Assembly: GCA_947650365.1 (NCBI GenBank)
Contig: CANTAL010000102.1
Span: 62,001-126,000 of the forward strand
Direction: 5' to 3'
DNA: 64,000 nt
DNA from: Chamaelirium japonicum
Taxonomy: Eukaryota; Streptophyta; Magnoliopsida; Liliales; Melanthiaceae
The notes beneath the pieces are model-generated. The model made no database searches, was not told the DNA's origin, and saw only the letters and a list, made by a program, of their open reading frames with translations. The translations under genes and the position numbers were made by a program. This document shows, one piece after another, positions 1 through 15,245 of this stretch; the stretch's first letter is position 1; every line of letters begins with the position of its first letter.

Positions 1-544
1 ATAGATTGTGCGAATGAATTAGAATGGATCGTACGAATGAATTAAAATGGATACATTCGTGTGAATGAATTAGAATGGATCGTATGAATGAATTAGAATG
101 GATCGTATGAATGAATTAGAATGGATCGTGCGAATGAATTAGAATGGATCGTATGAATGAATTAGAATGGATCGTACGAATGAATTAGAATGGATCATGT
201 GAATGAATTAGAATAGATGGTGTGAATGAATTAGAATGGATCGTACGAATAAATTAGAATGGATACATTTGTGCGAATGAATTAGAATGGATCTTATGAA
301 TGAATTAGATTGGATCGTATGAATGAATTAGAATGGATCATACGTATGAATTAGAATGGATACATTCATGGGAATGAATTAGAATGGATCATACGAAGGA
401 ATTAGAATGGATCATACGGATGAAATAGAATGGATCGTACGAAGGAATTAGAATGGATCGTACGATGGAATTATAATGGATCATATGAAGGAATTAGAAT
501 GGATTGTACGAATGAATTAGAATGGATACATTTGTGCAAAAGAA

Positions 545-3500
545 TTAGAATGATATGTATGAATGAATTAGAATGGATCGTGCAAATGAATTAGAATGGA
601 TCGTGCCAATGAATTAGAATGGATCGTACGAATGAATTAGAATAGATTGTGCGAATGAATTAGAATGGATCGTACGAATGAATTAGAATGGATACATTCG
701 TGCGAATGAATTAGAATGGATCGTATGAATGAATTAGAATGGATCGTATGAATGAATTCGAATGGATCGTACGAATGAATTAGAATAGATACATTCGTTC
801 GAATGAATTAGAATGGATCATACGAAGGAATTAAAGTGGATCGTACGAATGAATTAGAATGGAAAAATTCGTGCGAAAGAATTAGAATGAATTGTATGAA
901 TGAATTAGAATGGATCATATGAATGAATTAGAATGGATCGTGCGAATGAATTAGAGTGGATCGTACAAATGAATTAGAACGGATCGTATGAATGAATTAG
1001 AATAGATCGTGCGAATGAATTAGAATGGATCGTACGAATGAATTAGAAAGGATACATTCGTGCGAATGAATTAGAATGGATCGTACGAATGAGTAAGAAT
1101 GGATCGTACGAATGAAATAGAATGGTTCGTACGAATGAATTAGAATGGATCGTGCTAATGAATTAGAATGGATCATGCAAATGAATTAGAATGGATCGTG
1201 CAAATGAATTAGAATGGATCGTACGAATGAATTAGAATAGATTGTGCGAATGAATTAGAATGGATCGTACGAATGAATTAGAATGGATACATTCGTGAGA
1301 CTAAATTAGAATGGATCGTATGAATGAATTAGATTGGATCGTATGAATGAATTAGAATGGATCGTACGTACGAATTAGAATGGATAAATTCATGGGGATG
1401 AATTAGAATGGATCGTACGAAGAAATTAGAATGGATCGTACGAAAGAATTAGAATGGATTGTACGAAGGAATTAGAATGGATCGTACGAATGAATTAGAA
1501 TGGATACATTCGAGCAAAAGAATTAGAATGGATTGTATGAATGAATTAGAATGGATCGTACAAATGAATTAGAATGGATCGTGCGAATGAATTAGAATGG
1601 ATCATACGAATGAATTAGAATCGATTGTGCGAATAAATTAGAATGGATCTTATGAATGAATTAGAATGGATACATTCCAGCGAATGAATTAGAATGGATC
1701 GTATGAATAAATTAGAATAAATCGTATGAATGAATTTGAATGGATCGTACGAATGAATTAGAATGGAGACATATGTGCGAATGAATTAGAATGGATCATA
1801 CGAAGGAATTAGGGTGGATCGTACGAATGAATTAGAATGGATAAATTCGTGCGAAAGAATTAGAATGGATTGTATGAATGAATTAGAATGGATCGTATGA
1901 ATGAATTAGAATGGATCGTGCGAATGAATTAGAATGGATCGTATGAATGAATTAGAATGGATCGTGCGAATTAATTAGAATGGATCGTACGAATGAATTA
2001 GAATGGATACATTCGTGCGAATGAATTAGAATGGATTGTACGAATGAGTAAGAATGGATCGTACGAATGAAATTGAATGGATCGTACGAATGAATTAGAA
2101 TGGATCGTGCTAATGAACTAGAATGGATCGTACGAATAAATTAGAATAGATTATGCGAATGAATTAGAATGGATCGTACGAATGAATTAGAATGGATAGT
2201 ATGAATAAATTAGAATGGATCGTGCGAATGAATTAGAATGGATCGTACGATTGAAATAGAATGGATCGTACGAATGAATTAGAATGGATCGTGCTAATGA
2301 ATTAGAATAGATCGTACGAATGAATTTGAATAGATGGTGCGAATGAATTAGAATGGATCGTTCGAATGAATTAGAATGGATACATTCGTGTGAATGAATT
2401 AGAATGGATCGTATGATTGAATTAGAATGGATCATATGAATGAATTAGAATGGATCGTGCGAATGAATTAGAATGGATCGTATGAATGAATTAGAATGGA
2501 TCGTATGAATGAATTAGAATAGATTGTGCAAATGAATTAGAATGGATCGTACGAATAAATTAGAATGGATACATTCTAGCGAATAAATTAGAATAGATCT
2601 TATGAATGAATTAGATTGGATCTTATGAATGAATTAGAATGGATCGTACGTATGAATTAGAATGGATACATTCGTGGGAATGAATTAGAATGGATCGTAC
2701 GAAGGAATTAGAATGGATCATACGAATGAAATAGAATGGATCATACGAAGGAATTAGAATGGATCGTACGATGGAATTATAATGGATCATACAAAGGAAT
2801 TAGAATGGATCGTACGAATGAATTAGAATGGATAAATTTGTGCAAAAGAATTAGAATGGATTGTATGAATGAATTAGATTGGATCGTGCAAATGAATTAG
2901 AATGGATCGTGCGAATGAAGTTGAATGGATCGTACGAATGAATTAGAATAGATTGTGCGAATGAATTAGAATGGATCGTACGAATGAATTAGAATGGATA
3001 CATTCGTGCGAATGAATTAGAATGGATCGTATGAATGAATTAGAATGGATCGTATGAATGAATTCGAATGGATCGTACGAATGAATTAGAATGGATACAT
3101 TCGTTCGAATGAATTAGAATGGATCATACGAAGGAATTAGGGTGAATCGAACGAATGAATTAGAATGGAAACATTCGTGCGAAAGAATTAGAATAAATTG
3201 TATGAATGAATTAGAATGGATCATATGAATGAATTAGAATGGATCGTGCGAATGAATTAGAATGGATCGTACAAATGAATTAGAACGGATCGTATGTATG
3301 AATTAGAATAGATCGTGCAAATGAATTAGAATGGATCATACGAATGAATTAGAATAGATACATTCGTGCGAATGAATTAGAATAGATCTTACGAATAAGT
3401 AAGAATGGATCGTACGAATGAAATAGAATTGATCGTACGAATGAATTAGAATGGATCGTGCTAACGAATTAGAATGGATCGTATGAATGAATTAGAATAG

Positions 3501-4870
3501 ATTGTGCGAATGAATTAGAATGGATCGTACGAATGAATTAGAATGGACCGTATGAATGAATTAGAATGGATCGTGCGAATGAATTAGAATGGATCGTATG
3601 AATGAATTAGAATGGATACATTCGTGCGAATGAATTAGAATGGATCGTATGAATTAGTAAGAATGGATCGTACGAATGAAATATAATGGGTCATACGAAT
3701 GAATTAGAAGGGATCGTGCTAATGAATTAGAATGGATCGTACGAATGGATTAGCAAAGATAGTGCGATTGAATTAGAATGGATCGTACGAATGAATTAGA
3801 ATGGATACATTCGTGCGAATGAATTAGAATGGATCGTATGAATGAATTAGATTGGATCGTATGAATGAATTAGAATGGATCGTACGTATGAATTAGAATG
3901 GATAAATTCATGGGAATGAATTAGAATGGATCGTACGAAGGAATTTGAATGGATCATACGAATGAAATAGAATGGATCGTACGAAGGAATTAGAATGGAT
4001 CGTACGAAGGAATTAGTATGGATACATTCGTGCAAAAGAATTAGAATGAATTGTATGAATAAATAAGAATGGATCGTGCAAATGAATTAGAATGGATTGT
4101 GCGAATGAATTAGAATGGATCGTACGAATGAATTAGAATAGATTATGCGAATGAATTTGAATGGATCATACGAATGGATTAGAATGGATACATTCGTGCG
4201 AATGAATTTGAATGGATCGTATGAATGAATTAGAATAGATCGTATGAATGAATTCGAATGGATCGTACGAATGAATTAGAATGGATACATTCATGTGAAT
4301 GAATTAGAATGGATCATACGAAGGAATTAGGGTGGATCGTACGAATGAATTAGAATGGATACATTCGTGCGAAAGAATTGGAATGGATTGTATGAATGAA
4401 TTAGAATGGATCGTATGAATGAATTAGAATGGATCGTACGAATGAATTAGAATAGATCGTACAAATGAATTAGAATTGATCGTACGAATGAATTAGAATG
4501 GATCGTGCGAATGAATTAGAATGGATCGTACGAATGAATTAGAATGGATACATTTGTGCCAATGAATTAGAATGGATCGTACGAACGAGTAAGAATGGAT
4601 CGTACGAATGAATTAGAATGGATCGTACGAATGAATTAGAATGGATCGTGCTAATGATTTAGAATGGATCGTACGAATGAATTAGAATAGATTGTGTGAA
4701 TGAATTAGAATGGATCTTATGAATGAATTAAAATGTATCGTATGAATGAATTAGAATGGACCTTATGAATGAATTAAAATGGATCGTATGAATGAATTAG
4801 AATGGATCGTGCAAATTAATTGGAATGGATCGTACGAATGAATTAGAATGGATACATTTGTGCTAATGAA
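545..4870 (+). repeat. 4.3-kb tandem duplication, copy 1
   Basis: Rare variants pair this copy with the next at a nearly constant offset: tcgattgtgcgaataaatt at 1,621 and 5,947 (4,326 bp apart), the ggaccg monomer at 3,545 and 7,967 (4,422), tagcaaagat at 3,751 and 8,173 (4,422), aattagtatg at 4,011 and 8,410 (4,399), and cgaacgag at 4,582 and 8,981 (4,399). The step from 4,422 to 4,399 is exactly one 23-bp monomer. Within the copy the agggtgg landmark (or its relative at about 830) recurs at about 1.0-1.4 kb, which marks the nested higher-order unit. The outer edges are approximate. Confidence 0.8.
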
Positions 4871-7800
4871 CTAGAATGGATCGTACGAATAAATTAGAAT
4901 GGATCGTGCAAATGAATTAGAATAGATCGTACGAATGAATTAGAATGGATCGTACGAATGAATTAGAATAGATTGTGCGAATGAATTAGAATGGATCGTA
5001 CGAATGAATTAGAATGGATACATTCGTGCGAATGAATTAGAATGGATCGTATGAATGAATTAGAATGGATCGTATGAATGAATTCGAATGGATCGTACAA
5101 ATGAATTAGAATGGATACATTCGTTCGAATGAATTAGAATGGATCATACGAAGGAATTAGGGTGGATCGTACGAATAAATTAGAATGGAAACATTCGTGC
5201 GAAAGAATTAGAATGAATTGTATGAATGAATTAGAATGGATCATATGAATGAATTAGAATAGATCGTGCGAATGAATTAGAATGGATCGTACAAATGAAT
5301 TAGAACGGATTGTATGAATGAATTAGAATAGATCGTGCGAATGAATTAGAATGGATTGTACGAATGAATTAGAAAGGATACATTCGTGCGAATGAATTAG
5401 AATGGATCGTACGAATGAGTAAGAATGGATCGTACGAATGAAATAGAATGGTTCGTACGAATGAATTAGAATGGATCATGCTAATGAATTAGAATGGATC
5501 ATGCAAATGAATTAGAATGGATCGTGCAAATGAATTAGAATGGATCGTACGAATGAATTAGAATAGATTGTGCGAATGAATTAGAATGGATCGTACGAAT
5601 GAATTAGAATGGATACATTCGTGCGACTGAATTAGAATGGATCGTATGAATGAATTAGATTGGATCGTATGAATGAATTAGAATGGATCGTACGTATGAA
5701 TTAGAATGGATAAATTCATGGGAATGAATTAGAATGGATCGTACGAAGAAATTAGAATGGATCGTACGAAAGAATTAGAATGGATTGTACGAAGGAATTA
5801 GAATGGATCGTACGAATGAATTAGAATGGATACATTCGAGCAAAAGAATTAGAATGGATTGTATGAATGAATTAGAATGGATCGTACAAATGAATTAGAA
5901 TGGATCGTGCGAATGAATTAGAATGGATCATACGAATGAATTAGAATCGATTGTGCGAATAAATTAGAATGGATCTTATGAATGAATTAGAATGGATACA
6001 TTCCAGCGAATGAATTAGAATGGATCGTATGAATGAATTAGAATAGATCGTATGAATGAATTTGAATGGATCGTACGAATGAATTAGAATGGAGACATAT
6101 GTGCGAATGAATTAGAATGGATCATACGAAGGAATTAGGGTGGATCGTACGATTGAATTAGAATGGATAAATTCGTGCGAAAGAATTAGAATGGATTGTA
6201 TGAATGAATTAGAATGGATCGTATGAATGAATTAGAATGGATCGTGCGAATGAATTAGAATGGATCGTATGAATGAATTAGAATGGATCGTGCGAATGAA
6301 TTAGAATGGATCGTATGAATGAATTAGAATGGATCGTACGAATGAATTAGAATGGATACATTCGTGCGAATGAATTAGAATGGATCGTACGAATGAGTAA
6401 GAATGGATCGTACGAATGAAATTGAATGGATCGTACGAATGAATTAGAATGGATCGTGCTAATGAACTAGAATGGATCGTACGAATAAATTAAAATAGAT
6501 TGTGCGAATGAATTAGAATGGATCGTACGAATGAATTAGAATGGATACTATGAATAAATTAGAATGGATCGTGCGAATGAATTAGAATGGATCGTACGAA
6601 TGAATTAGAATAGATACATTCGTGCGAATGATTAGAATGGATCGTATGAATGAGTAAGAATGGATCGTACGATTGAAATAGAATGGATCGTACGAATGAA
6701 TTAGAATGGATCTTGCTAATGAATTAGAATGGATCGTATGAATGAATTAGAATAGATTGTGCGAATGAATTAGAATGGATCGTACGAATGAATTAGAATG
6801 GATACATTCGTGTGAATGAATTAGAATGGATCGTATGATTGAATTAGAATGGATCGTATGAATGAATTAGAATGGATCGTGCGAATGAATTAGAATGGAT
6901 CGTATGAATGAATTAGAATGGATCGTATGAATGAATTAGAATAGATTGTGCGAATGAATTAGAATGGATCGTATGAAAAAATTAGAATGGATACATTCCA
7001 GCGAATAAATTAGAATAGATCTTATGAATGAATTAGATTGGATCTTATGAATGAATTAGAATGGATCGTACGTATGAATTAGAATGGATACATTTGTGGG
7101 AATGAATTAGAATGGATCGTACGAAGGAATTAGAATGGATCATACGAATGAAATAGAATGGATCATACGAAGGAATTAGAATGGATCGTACGATGGAATT
7201 ATAATGGATCATACGAAGGAATTAGAATGGATCGTACGAATGAATTAGAATGGATACATTTGTGCAAAAGAATTAGAATGGATTGTATGAATGAATTAGA
7301 TTGGATCGTGCAAATGAATTAGAATGGATCGTGCGAATGAAGTTGAATGGATCGTACGAATGAATTAGAATAGATTGTGCGAATGAATTAGAATGGATCG
7401 TACGAATGAATTAGAATGGATACATTCGTGCGAATGAATTAGAATGGATCGTATGAATGAATTAGAATGGATCGTATGAATGAATTCGAATGGATCGTAC
7501 GAATGAATTAGAATGGATACATTCGTTCAAATGAATTAGAATGGATCATACGAAAGAATTAGGGTGGATCGAACGAATGAATTAGAATGGAAACATTCGT
7601 GCGAAAGAATTAGAATTAATTGTATGAATGAATTAGAATGGATCATATGAATGAATTAGAATAGATCGTGCGAATGAATTAGAATGGATCGTACAAATAA
7701 ATTAGAACGGATCGTATGAATGAATTAGAATAGATCGTGCAAATGAATTAGAATAGATCATACGAATGAATTAGAATAGATACATTCGTGCGAATGAATT

Positions 7801-9225
7801 AGAATGGATCTTACGAATGAGTAAGAATGGATCGTACGAATGAAATAGAATTGATCGTACGAATGAATTAGAATGGATCGTGCTAACGAATTAGAATGGA
7901 TCGTACGAATGAATTAGAATAGATTGTGCGAATGAATTAGAATGGATCGTACGAATGAATTTGAATGGACCGTATGAATGAATTAGAATGGATCGTGCGA
8001 ATGAATTAGAATGGATCGTATGAATGAATTAGAGTGGATACATTCGTGCGAATGAATTAGAATGGATCGTATGAATTAGTAAGAATGGATCGTACGAATG
8101 AAATATAATGGATCGTACGAATGAATTAGAATGGATCGTGCTAATGAATTAGAATAGATCGTACGAATGGATTAGCAAAGATAGTGCGAATGAATTAGAA
8201 TGGATCGTACGAATGAATTAGATTGGATACATTCTTGCGAATGAATTAGAATGGATCGTATGAATGAATTAGATTGGATCGTATGAATGAATTAGAATGG
8301 ATCGAACGTATGAATTAGAATGGATAAATTCATGGGAATGAATTAGAATGGATCGTACGAAGGAATTTGAATGGATCATACGAATGAAATAGAATGGATA
8401 GTACGAAGGAATTAGTATGGATACATTCGTGCAAAAGAATTAGAATGAATTGTATGAATAAATAAGAATGGATCGTGCAAATGAATTAGAATGGATTGTG
8501 CGAATGAATTAGAATGGATCGTACGAATGAATTAGAATAGATTATGCGAATGAATTAGAATGGATCATACGAATGAATTAGAATGGATACATTCGTGCGA
8601 ATGAATTTGAATGGATCGTATGAATGAATTAGAATAGATCGTATGAATGAATTCGAATGGATCGTACGAATGAATTAGAATGGATACATTCATGTGAATG
8701 AATTAGAATGGATCATACGAAGGAATTAGGGTGGATCGTACGAGTGAATTAGAATGGATACATTCGTGCGAAAGAATTGGAATGGATTGTATGCATGAAT
8801 TAGAATGGATCGTATGAATGAATTAGAATGGATCGTACGAATGAATTAGAATAGATCGTACAAATGAATTAGAATTGATCGTACGAATGAATTAGAATGG
8901 ATCGTGCGAATAAATTAGAATGGATCGTACGAATGAATTAGAATGGATACATTCATGCGAATGAATTAGAATGGATCGTACGAACGAGTAAGAATGGATC
9001 GTACGAATGAAATAGAATGGATCGTACGAATGAATTAGAATGGATCGTGCTAATGAATTAGAATGGATCGTACGAATGAATTAGAATAGATTGTGCGAAT
9101 GAATTAGAACTGATCTTACGAATGAATTAAAATGGATCGTATGAATGAATTAGAATGGATCGTGCAAATTAATTGGAATGGATCGTATGAATGAATTGGA
9201 ATGGATACATTCGTGCGAATGAATT
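4871..9225 (+). repeat. 4.3-kb tandem duplication, copy 2
   Basis: This is the downstream copy of the block starting near 545, with the same order of landmark monomers. It contains one extra 23-mer near 6,300 (cgtgcg/cgtatg pair) and about three more monomers near 6,600 than copy 1, which raises the offset from 4,326 to 4,422. Near 8,400 it has lost one monomer. The duplication edge is blurred because gcaaattaattggaatgg, at 4,811 and 9,164, is itself repeated at both ends. Confidence 0.78.
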
Positions 9226-9239
9226 AGAATGGATCGTAC

Positions 9240-12200
9240 GAATGAGTAAGAATGGATCGTACGAATGAAATAGAATGGATCGTACGAATGAATTAGAATG
9301 GATCGTGCTAATGAATTAGAATGGATCGTACGAATGAATTAGAATAGATTGTGTGAATGTATTAGAATGGATCATACGAATGAATTAGAATGGATATATT
9401 CATGCGAATGAATTAGAATGGATCGTATGAATGAATTAGAATGGATCGTATGAATGAATTAGAATGGATCGTGCAAATGAATTAGAATGGATCGTACGAA
9501 TGAATTAGAATGGATCGTATGAATGAATTAGAATGGATCGTGCGAATGAATTAGAATGGAACGTACGAATGAATTAGAATGGATACATTCGTGCGAATGA
9601 ATTAGAATGGATCGTATGAATGAGTAAGAATGGATCGTACGAATGAAATAGAATGGATCGTACGAATGAATTAGAATGGATCGTGCTAATGAATTAGAAT
9701 AGATCGTACGATTGAATTAGAATAGATTGTGCGAATGAATTTGAATGGATCGTACGAATGAATTAGAATGCATACATTCGTGCGAATGAATTAGAATAGA
9801 TCGTATGAATAAATTAGAATGGATCGTACGAATGAATTAGAATGGATACATTCGTGCAAAAGAATTAGAATGGATTGTATGAATGAATTAGAATGGATCG
9901 TATGAATGAATTAGAATGGATTGTGCGAATGAGTTAGAATGGATCGTACGAATGAATTAGAATGGATCGTATAAATGAATTAGAATGGATCGTGCGAATG
10001 AATTAGAATGGATCGTACGAATGAATTAGAATCAAAACATTCGTGCGAATGAATTAGAATGGATCGTACGAATGAGTAAGAATGGATCGTACCAATGAAA
10101 TAGAATGGATCGTACGAATGAATTAGAATGCATCGTGCTAATGAATTAGAATGGATCGTACGAATGAATTAGAATAGATTGTGCGAATGAATTAGAATGG
10201 ATTGTACGAATGAATTAGAATGGATACATTCGTGCAAATGAATTAGAATGGATCGTACGAATGAATTAGAATGGATCGTATGAATGAATTAGAATGGATC
10301 GTACGAATGAATTAGAATGGATCGTATGAATGAATTAGAATGGATCATGCGAATGAATTAGAATGGATCGTACGAATGAATTAGAATGGATACATTCGTA
10401 CGAATGAAGTAGAATAGATCGTACGAATGAGTAAGATTGGATCGTACGAATGAAATAGAATGGATTGTACGAATGAATTAGAATGGATCGTGCAAATGAA
10501 TTAGAATGGATCGTACGAATGAATTAGAATAGATTATGCGAATGAATTAGAATGGATCGTACGAATGAATTAGAATGGATCGTATGAATGAATTAGAATG
10601 GATCGTGCGAATGAATTAGAATGGATCGTATGAATGAATTAGAATGGATCATGCGAATGAATTAGAATGGATCGTACGAATGAATTAGAATGGATACATT
10701 CGTACGAATGAAGTAGAATAGATCGTACGAATGAGTAAGATTGGATCGTACGAATGAAATAGAATGGATTGTACGAATGAATTAGAATGGATCATGCAAA
10801 TGAATTAGAATGGATCGTACGAATGAATTAGAATAGATTGTGCGAATGAATTAGAATGGATCGTACGAATGAATTAGAATGGATCGTATGAATGAATTAG
10901 AATGGATTGTACGAATGAATTAGAATGGATCGTATGAATGAATTAGAATAGATTGTGCGAATGAATTAGAATGGATCGTACGAATGAATTAGAATGGATA
11001 CATTCGTGCGAATGAATTAGAATAGATCGTATGAATGAATAGAATGGATCGTACGTATGAATTAGAATGGATACATTCATGGGAATGAATTAGAATGGAT
11101 CGTATGAAGGAATTAGAATGGATCGTACGAAGGAATTAGAATGGATACATTCGTGCAAAAGAATTAGAATGTATTGTATGAATGAATTAGAATGGATCGT
11201 ACAAATGAATTAGAATGGATCGTGCAAATGAATTAGAATGGATCGTACGATTGAATTAGAATAGATTGTGCGAATGAATTAGAATGGATCATACGAATGA
11301 ATTAGAATTGATACATTCTTGCGAATGAATTAGAATGGATCGTATGAATGAATTAGAGTGGATCGTCTGAATTAATTCGAATGGATCCTACGAATGAATA
11401 AGAATGGATACATTCGTTCGAATGAATTAGAATGGATCATACGAAGGAATTAGGGTGGATCGTACGAATGAATTAGAATGGATACATTCGTGCGAAAGAA
11501 TTAGAAAGGATTGTTTGAATGAATTAGAATAGATCGTATGAATGAATTAGAATGGATCGTGCGAATGAATTAGAATGGATCGTACAAATGAATTAGAATG
11601 GACCGTACGAATGAATTAGTATGGATCGTGCGAATGAATTAGAATGGATCGTACGAATGAATTAGAATGGATACATTCGTGCGAATAAACTAGAATGGAT
11701 CGTACGAATGAGTAAGATGGATCGTACGAATGAAATAGACTGGATCGTACGAATGAATTAGAATGGATCGTACTAATGAATTAGAATGGATTGTGCGAAT
11801 GCATTAGAATAGATCATACGAATAAATTAGAATAGATTGTGCGAATGATTTAGAATGGATCGTACGAATGAATTAGAATGGATCGTATGAATGAATTAGA
11901 ATGGATACATTCGTGCGAATAAATTAGAATGGATCGTTCGAATGAGTAAAAATAGATCGTACGAATGAAATAGAATGGATCGTACGAATGAATTAGAATA
12001 GATTGGTCGAATGTATTAGAATGGATCATACAAATGAATTAGAATGGATACATTCGTGCGAATGAATTAGAATGGATCGTATGAATGAATTAGAATGGAT
12101 CGTATGAATGAATTAGAATGGATCGTGCGAATGAATTAGAATGGATCGTACGAATGAATTAGAATGGATCGTATGAATGAATTAGGATGGCTCGTGCGAA

Positions 12201-12260
12201 TGAATTAGAATGGAACGTATGAATGAATTAGAATGGATACATTCATGCGAATGAATTAGA
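9240..12260 (+). repeat. 3.0-kb tandem duplication, copy 1
   Basis: Paired landmarks are catacattcg preceded by tg at 9,771 and 12,803 (offset 3,032), accaatga at 10,091 and 13,123 (3,032), acgtacg of the ggaacg monomer at 9,561 and 12,593 (3,032), gtctgaattaattcg at 11,365 and 14,352 (2,987), and gctcgtgcg at 12,190 and 15,201 (3,011). The block mixes short higher-order units carrying gagtaag/gaaatag/gtgctaatg with one long unit at 11.0-11.5 kb carrying cattcatggg, cgaagg, aattcg, agggtgg and gcgaaag. Confidence 0.8.
10338..10945 (+). repeat. 304-bp tandem doublet (13 monomers)
   Basis: Two nearly identical units run at about 10,338-10,641 and 10,642-10,945. The marker aatgaagtag is at 10,403 and 10,707, and catgcgaatg is at 10,346 and 10,650, both exactly 304 bp apart. 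The length equals twelve 23-mers plus one 28-mer. Only a few differences separate the copies (for example cgtgcaaatg versus catgcaaatg), so this looks like one of the youngest events in the window. Confidence 0.85.
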
Positions 12261-12269
12261 ATGGATCGT

Positions 12270-15245
12270 ACGAATGAGTAAGAATGGATCGTACGAATGA
12301 AATAGAATGGATCGTACGAATGAATTAGAATGGATCGTGCTAATAAATTAGAATAGATCGTACGAATGAATTAGAATAGATTATGCGAATGAATTAGAAT
12401 GGATCGTACGAATGAATTAGAATGGATCGTATGAATGAATTAGAATGGATTGTGCAAATGAATTAGAATGGATCGTATGAATGAATTAGAATGGATACAT
12501 TCGTGCGAATGAATTAGAATGAATCGTGCGAATGAATTAGATTTGAACGTACGAATGAATTAGAATGGATCGTGCGAATGAATTAGAATGGAACGTACGA
12601 ATGAATTAGAATGGATACATTCGTGCGAATGAATAAGAATGGATCGTACGAATGAGTAAGAATGGATCGTACGAATGAAATAGAATGGATCGTACGAATG
12701 AATTAGAATGGATCATGCTAATGAATTAGAATAGATCGGACGATTGAATTAGAATAGATTGTGCGAATGAATTTGAATGGATCGTACGAATGAATTTGAA
12801 TGCATACATTCGTGCGAATGAATTAGAATAGATCGTATGAATGAATTAGAATGGATCGTACGAATGAATTAGAATGGATACATTCGTGCGAAAGATTTAG
12901 AATGGATTGTATGAATTAATTAGAATGGATCGTATGAATGAATTAGAATGGATCGTGCGAATGAGTTAGAATGGATCGTATGAATGAATTAGAATGGATC
13001 GTATAAATGAATTAGAATGGATCGTGCGAATGAATTAGAATGGATCGTACGAATGAATTAGAATGGACACATTCGTGCGAATGAATTAGAATGGATCGTA
13101 CGAATGAGTAAGAATGGATTGTACCAATGAAATAGAATGGATTGTACGAATGAATTAGAATGGATCGTGCTAATGAATTAGAATGGATCGTACGAATGAA
13201 TTAGAATAGATTGTGCGAATGAATTAGAATGGATTGTACAAATGAATTAGAATGGATACATTCGTGTGAATGAATTAGAATGGATCGTACGAATGAATTA
13301 GAATGGATTGTATGAATGAATTAGAATGGATCATGCGAATGAATTAGAATGGATCGTACGAATTAATTAGAATGGATCGTATGGATGAATTACAATGGAT
13401 CATGCGAATGAATTAGAATGGATCGTACGAATGAATTAGAATGGATACATTCGTGCGAATGAAGTAGAATGGATCGTACGAATGAGTAAGAATGGATCGT
13501 ACGAATGAAATAGAATGGATCATATGAAAGAATTAGAATGGATCGTGCTAATGAATTAGAATGGATCGTACGAATGAATTAGAATAGATTGTGCGAATGA
13601 ATTAGAATGGATCGTACGAATTAATTAGAATGGATCGTATGAATGAATTAGAATGGATCGTGCGAAAGAATTAGAATGGATCGTAAGAATGAATTAGAAT
13701 GGATACATTCGTGCGAATGAATTAGAATGCAACGTACGAATGAGTTAGAATGGATCGTACGAATGAAATAGAATGGATCGTATGAATGAATTAGAATGGA
13801 TCGTGCTAATGAATTAGAATAGATCTTACGAATGAATTAGAATAGATTGTGCGAATGAATTAGAATGGATCGTACGAATGAATTAGAATGGATACATTCG
13901 TGCGAATGAATTAGAATGGATCGTATGAATGAATTAGATTGGATCGTATGAATGAATTAGAATGGATCGTACGTATGAATTAGAATGTATAAATTCATGG
14001 GAATGAATTAGAATGGATCGTACGAACGAATTAGAATGGATCATACGAATGAAATAGAATGGATCGTATGAAGGAATTAGAAAGGATCATACGAAGGAAT
14101 TAGAATGGATCGTACGAAGGAATTAGAATGGATACATTTGTGCAAAAGAATTAGAATGGATTGTATGAATGAATTAGAATGGATCTTGCAAATGAATTAG
14201 AATGGATCGTGCGAATGAATTAGAATGGATCGTTTGAATGGATTAGAATAGATTGTGCGAATGAATTAGAATGGATCATACGAATGAATTAGAACGGATA
14301 CATTCTTGCAAATGAATTAGAATGGATCGTACGAATGAATTAGAATGGATCGTCTGAATTAATTCGAATGGATCGTACGAATGAATTAGAATGGATACAT
14401 TCGTGCGAATGAATTAGAATGGATCGTACGAAGGAATTAGGGTGGATCGTACGAATGAATTAGATTGGATACATTCGTGCGAAAGAATTAGAAAGGATTG
14501 TATGAATGAATTAGAATGGATCGTATGAATGAATTATAATGGATCGTGCGAATGAATTAGAATGCATTGTACGAATGAATTAAAATGGATCGTACGAATG
14601 AATTAGAATGAATCGTGCGAATGAATTAGAATGGATCGTACAAATGAATTAGAATGGATACATTCTTGCAAATAAACTAGAATGGATCGTACGAATGAGT
14701 AAGAATGGATCGTACGAATAAAATAGAATGGATCGTACGAATGAATTAGAATGGATCGTACTAATGAATTAGAATGGATCGTACGAATGAATTAGAATAG
14801 ATTGTGCGAATGAATGAGAATGGATCGTATGAATGAATTAGAATGTTTCGTATGAATGAATTAGAATGGATCGTGCAAATGAATTAGAATGGATCGTATG
14901 AATGAATTAGAATGGATACATTCATGCGAATGAACTAGAATGGATCGTTCGAATGAGTAAGAATGGATCGTACGAATGAAATAGAATGGATCGTACGAAT
15001 GAATTAGAATAGATTGTGCGAATGTTTTAGAATGGATCGTACAAATGAATTAGAATGGATACATTCGTGCGAATGAATTAGAATGGATCGTATGAATGAA
15101 TTAGAATGGATCGTATGAATGAATTAGAATGGATCGTACGAATGAATTAGAATGGATCGTATGAATGAATTAGAATGGATCGTATGATTGAATTAGAATG
15201 GCTCGTGCGAATGAATTAGAATGGAATGTATGAATGAATTAGAAT
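12270..15245 (+). repeat. 3.0-kb tandem duplication, copy 2
   Basis: This is the second copy of the 9.24-12.26 kb block, in the same orientation and with the same succession of variants. The local 304-bp doublet of copy 1 is present only once here (a single gaagtag monomer, near 13,459), so that doubling came after the 3.0-kb duplication or was lost from this copy. Confidence 0.78.

Noticed and set aside
4320-4335. ttaggg inside gaattagggtgg, recurring many times on both strands
   Set aside because: It is a single copy per higher-order unit, always the same variant monomer, never in tandem. It is not a telomere array.
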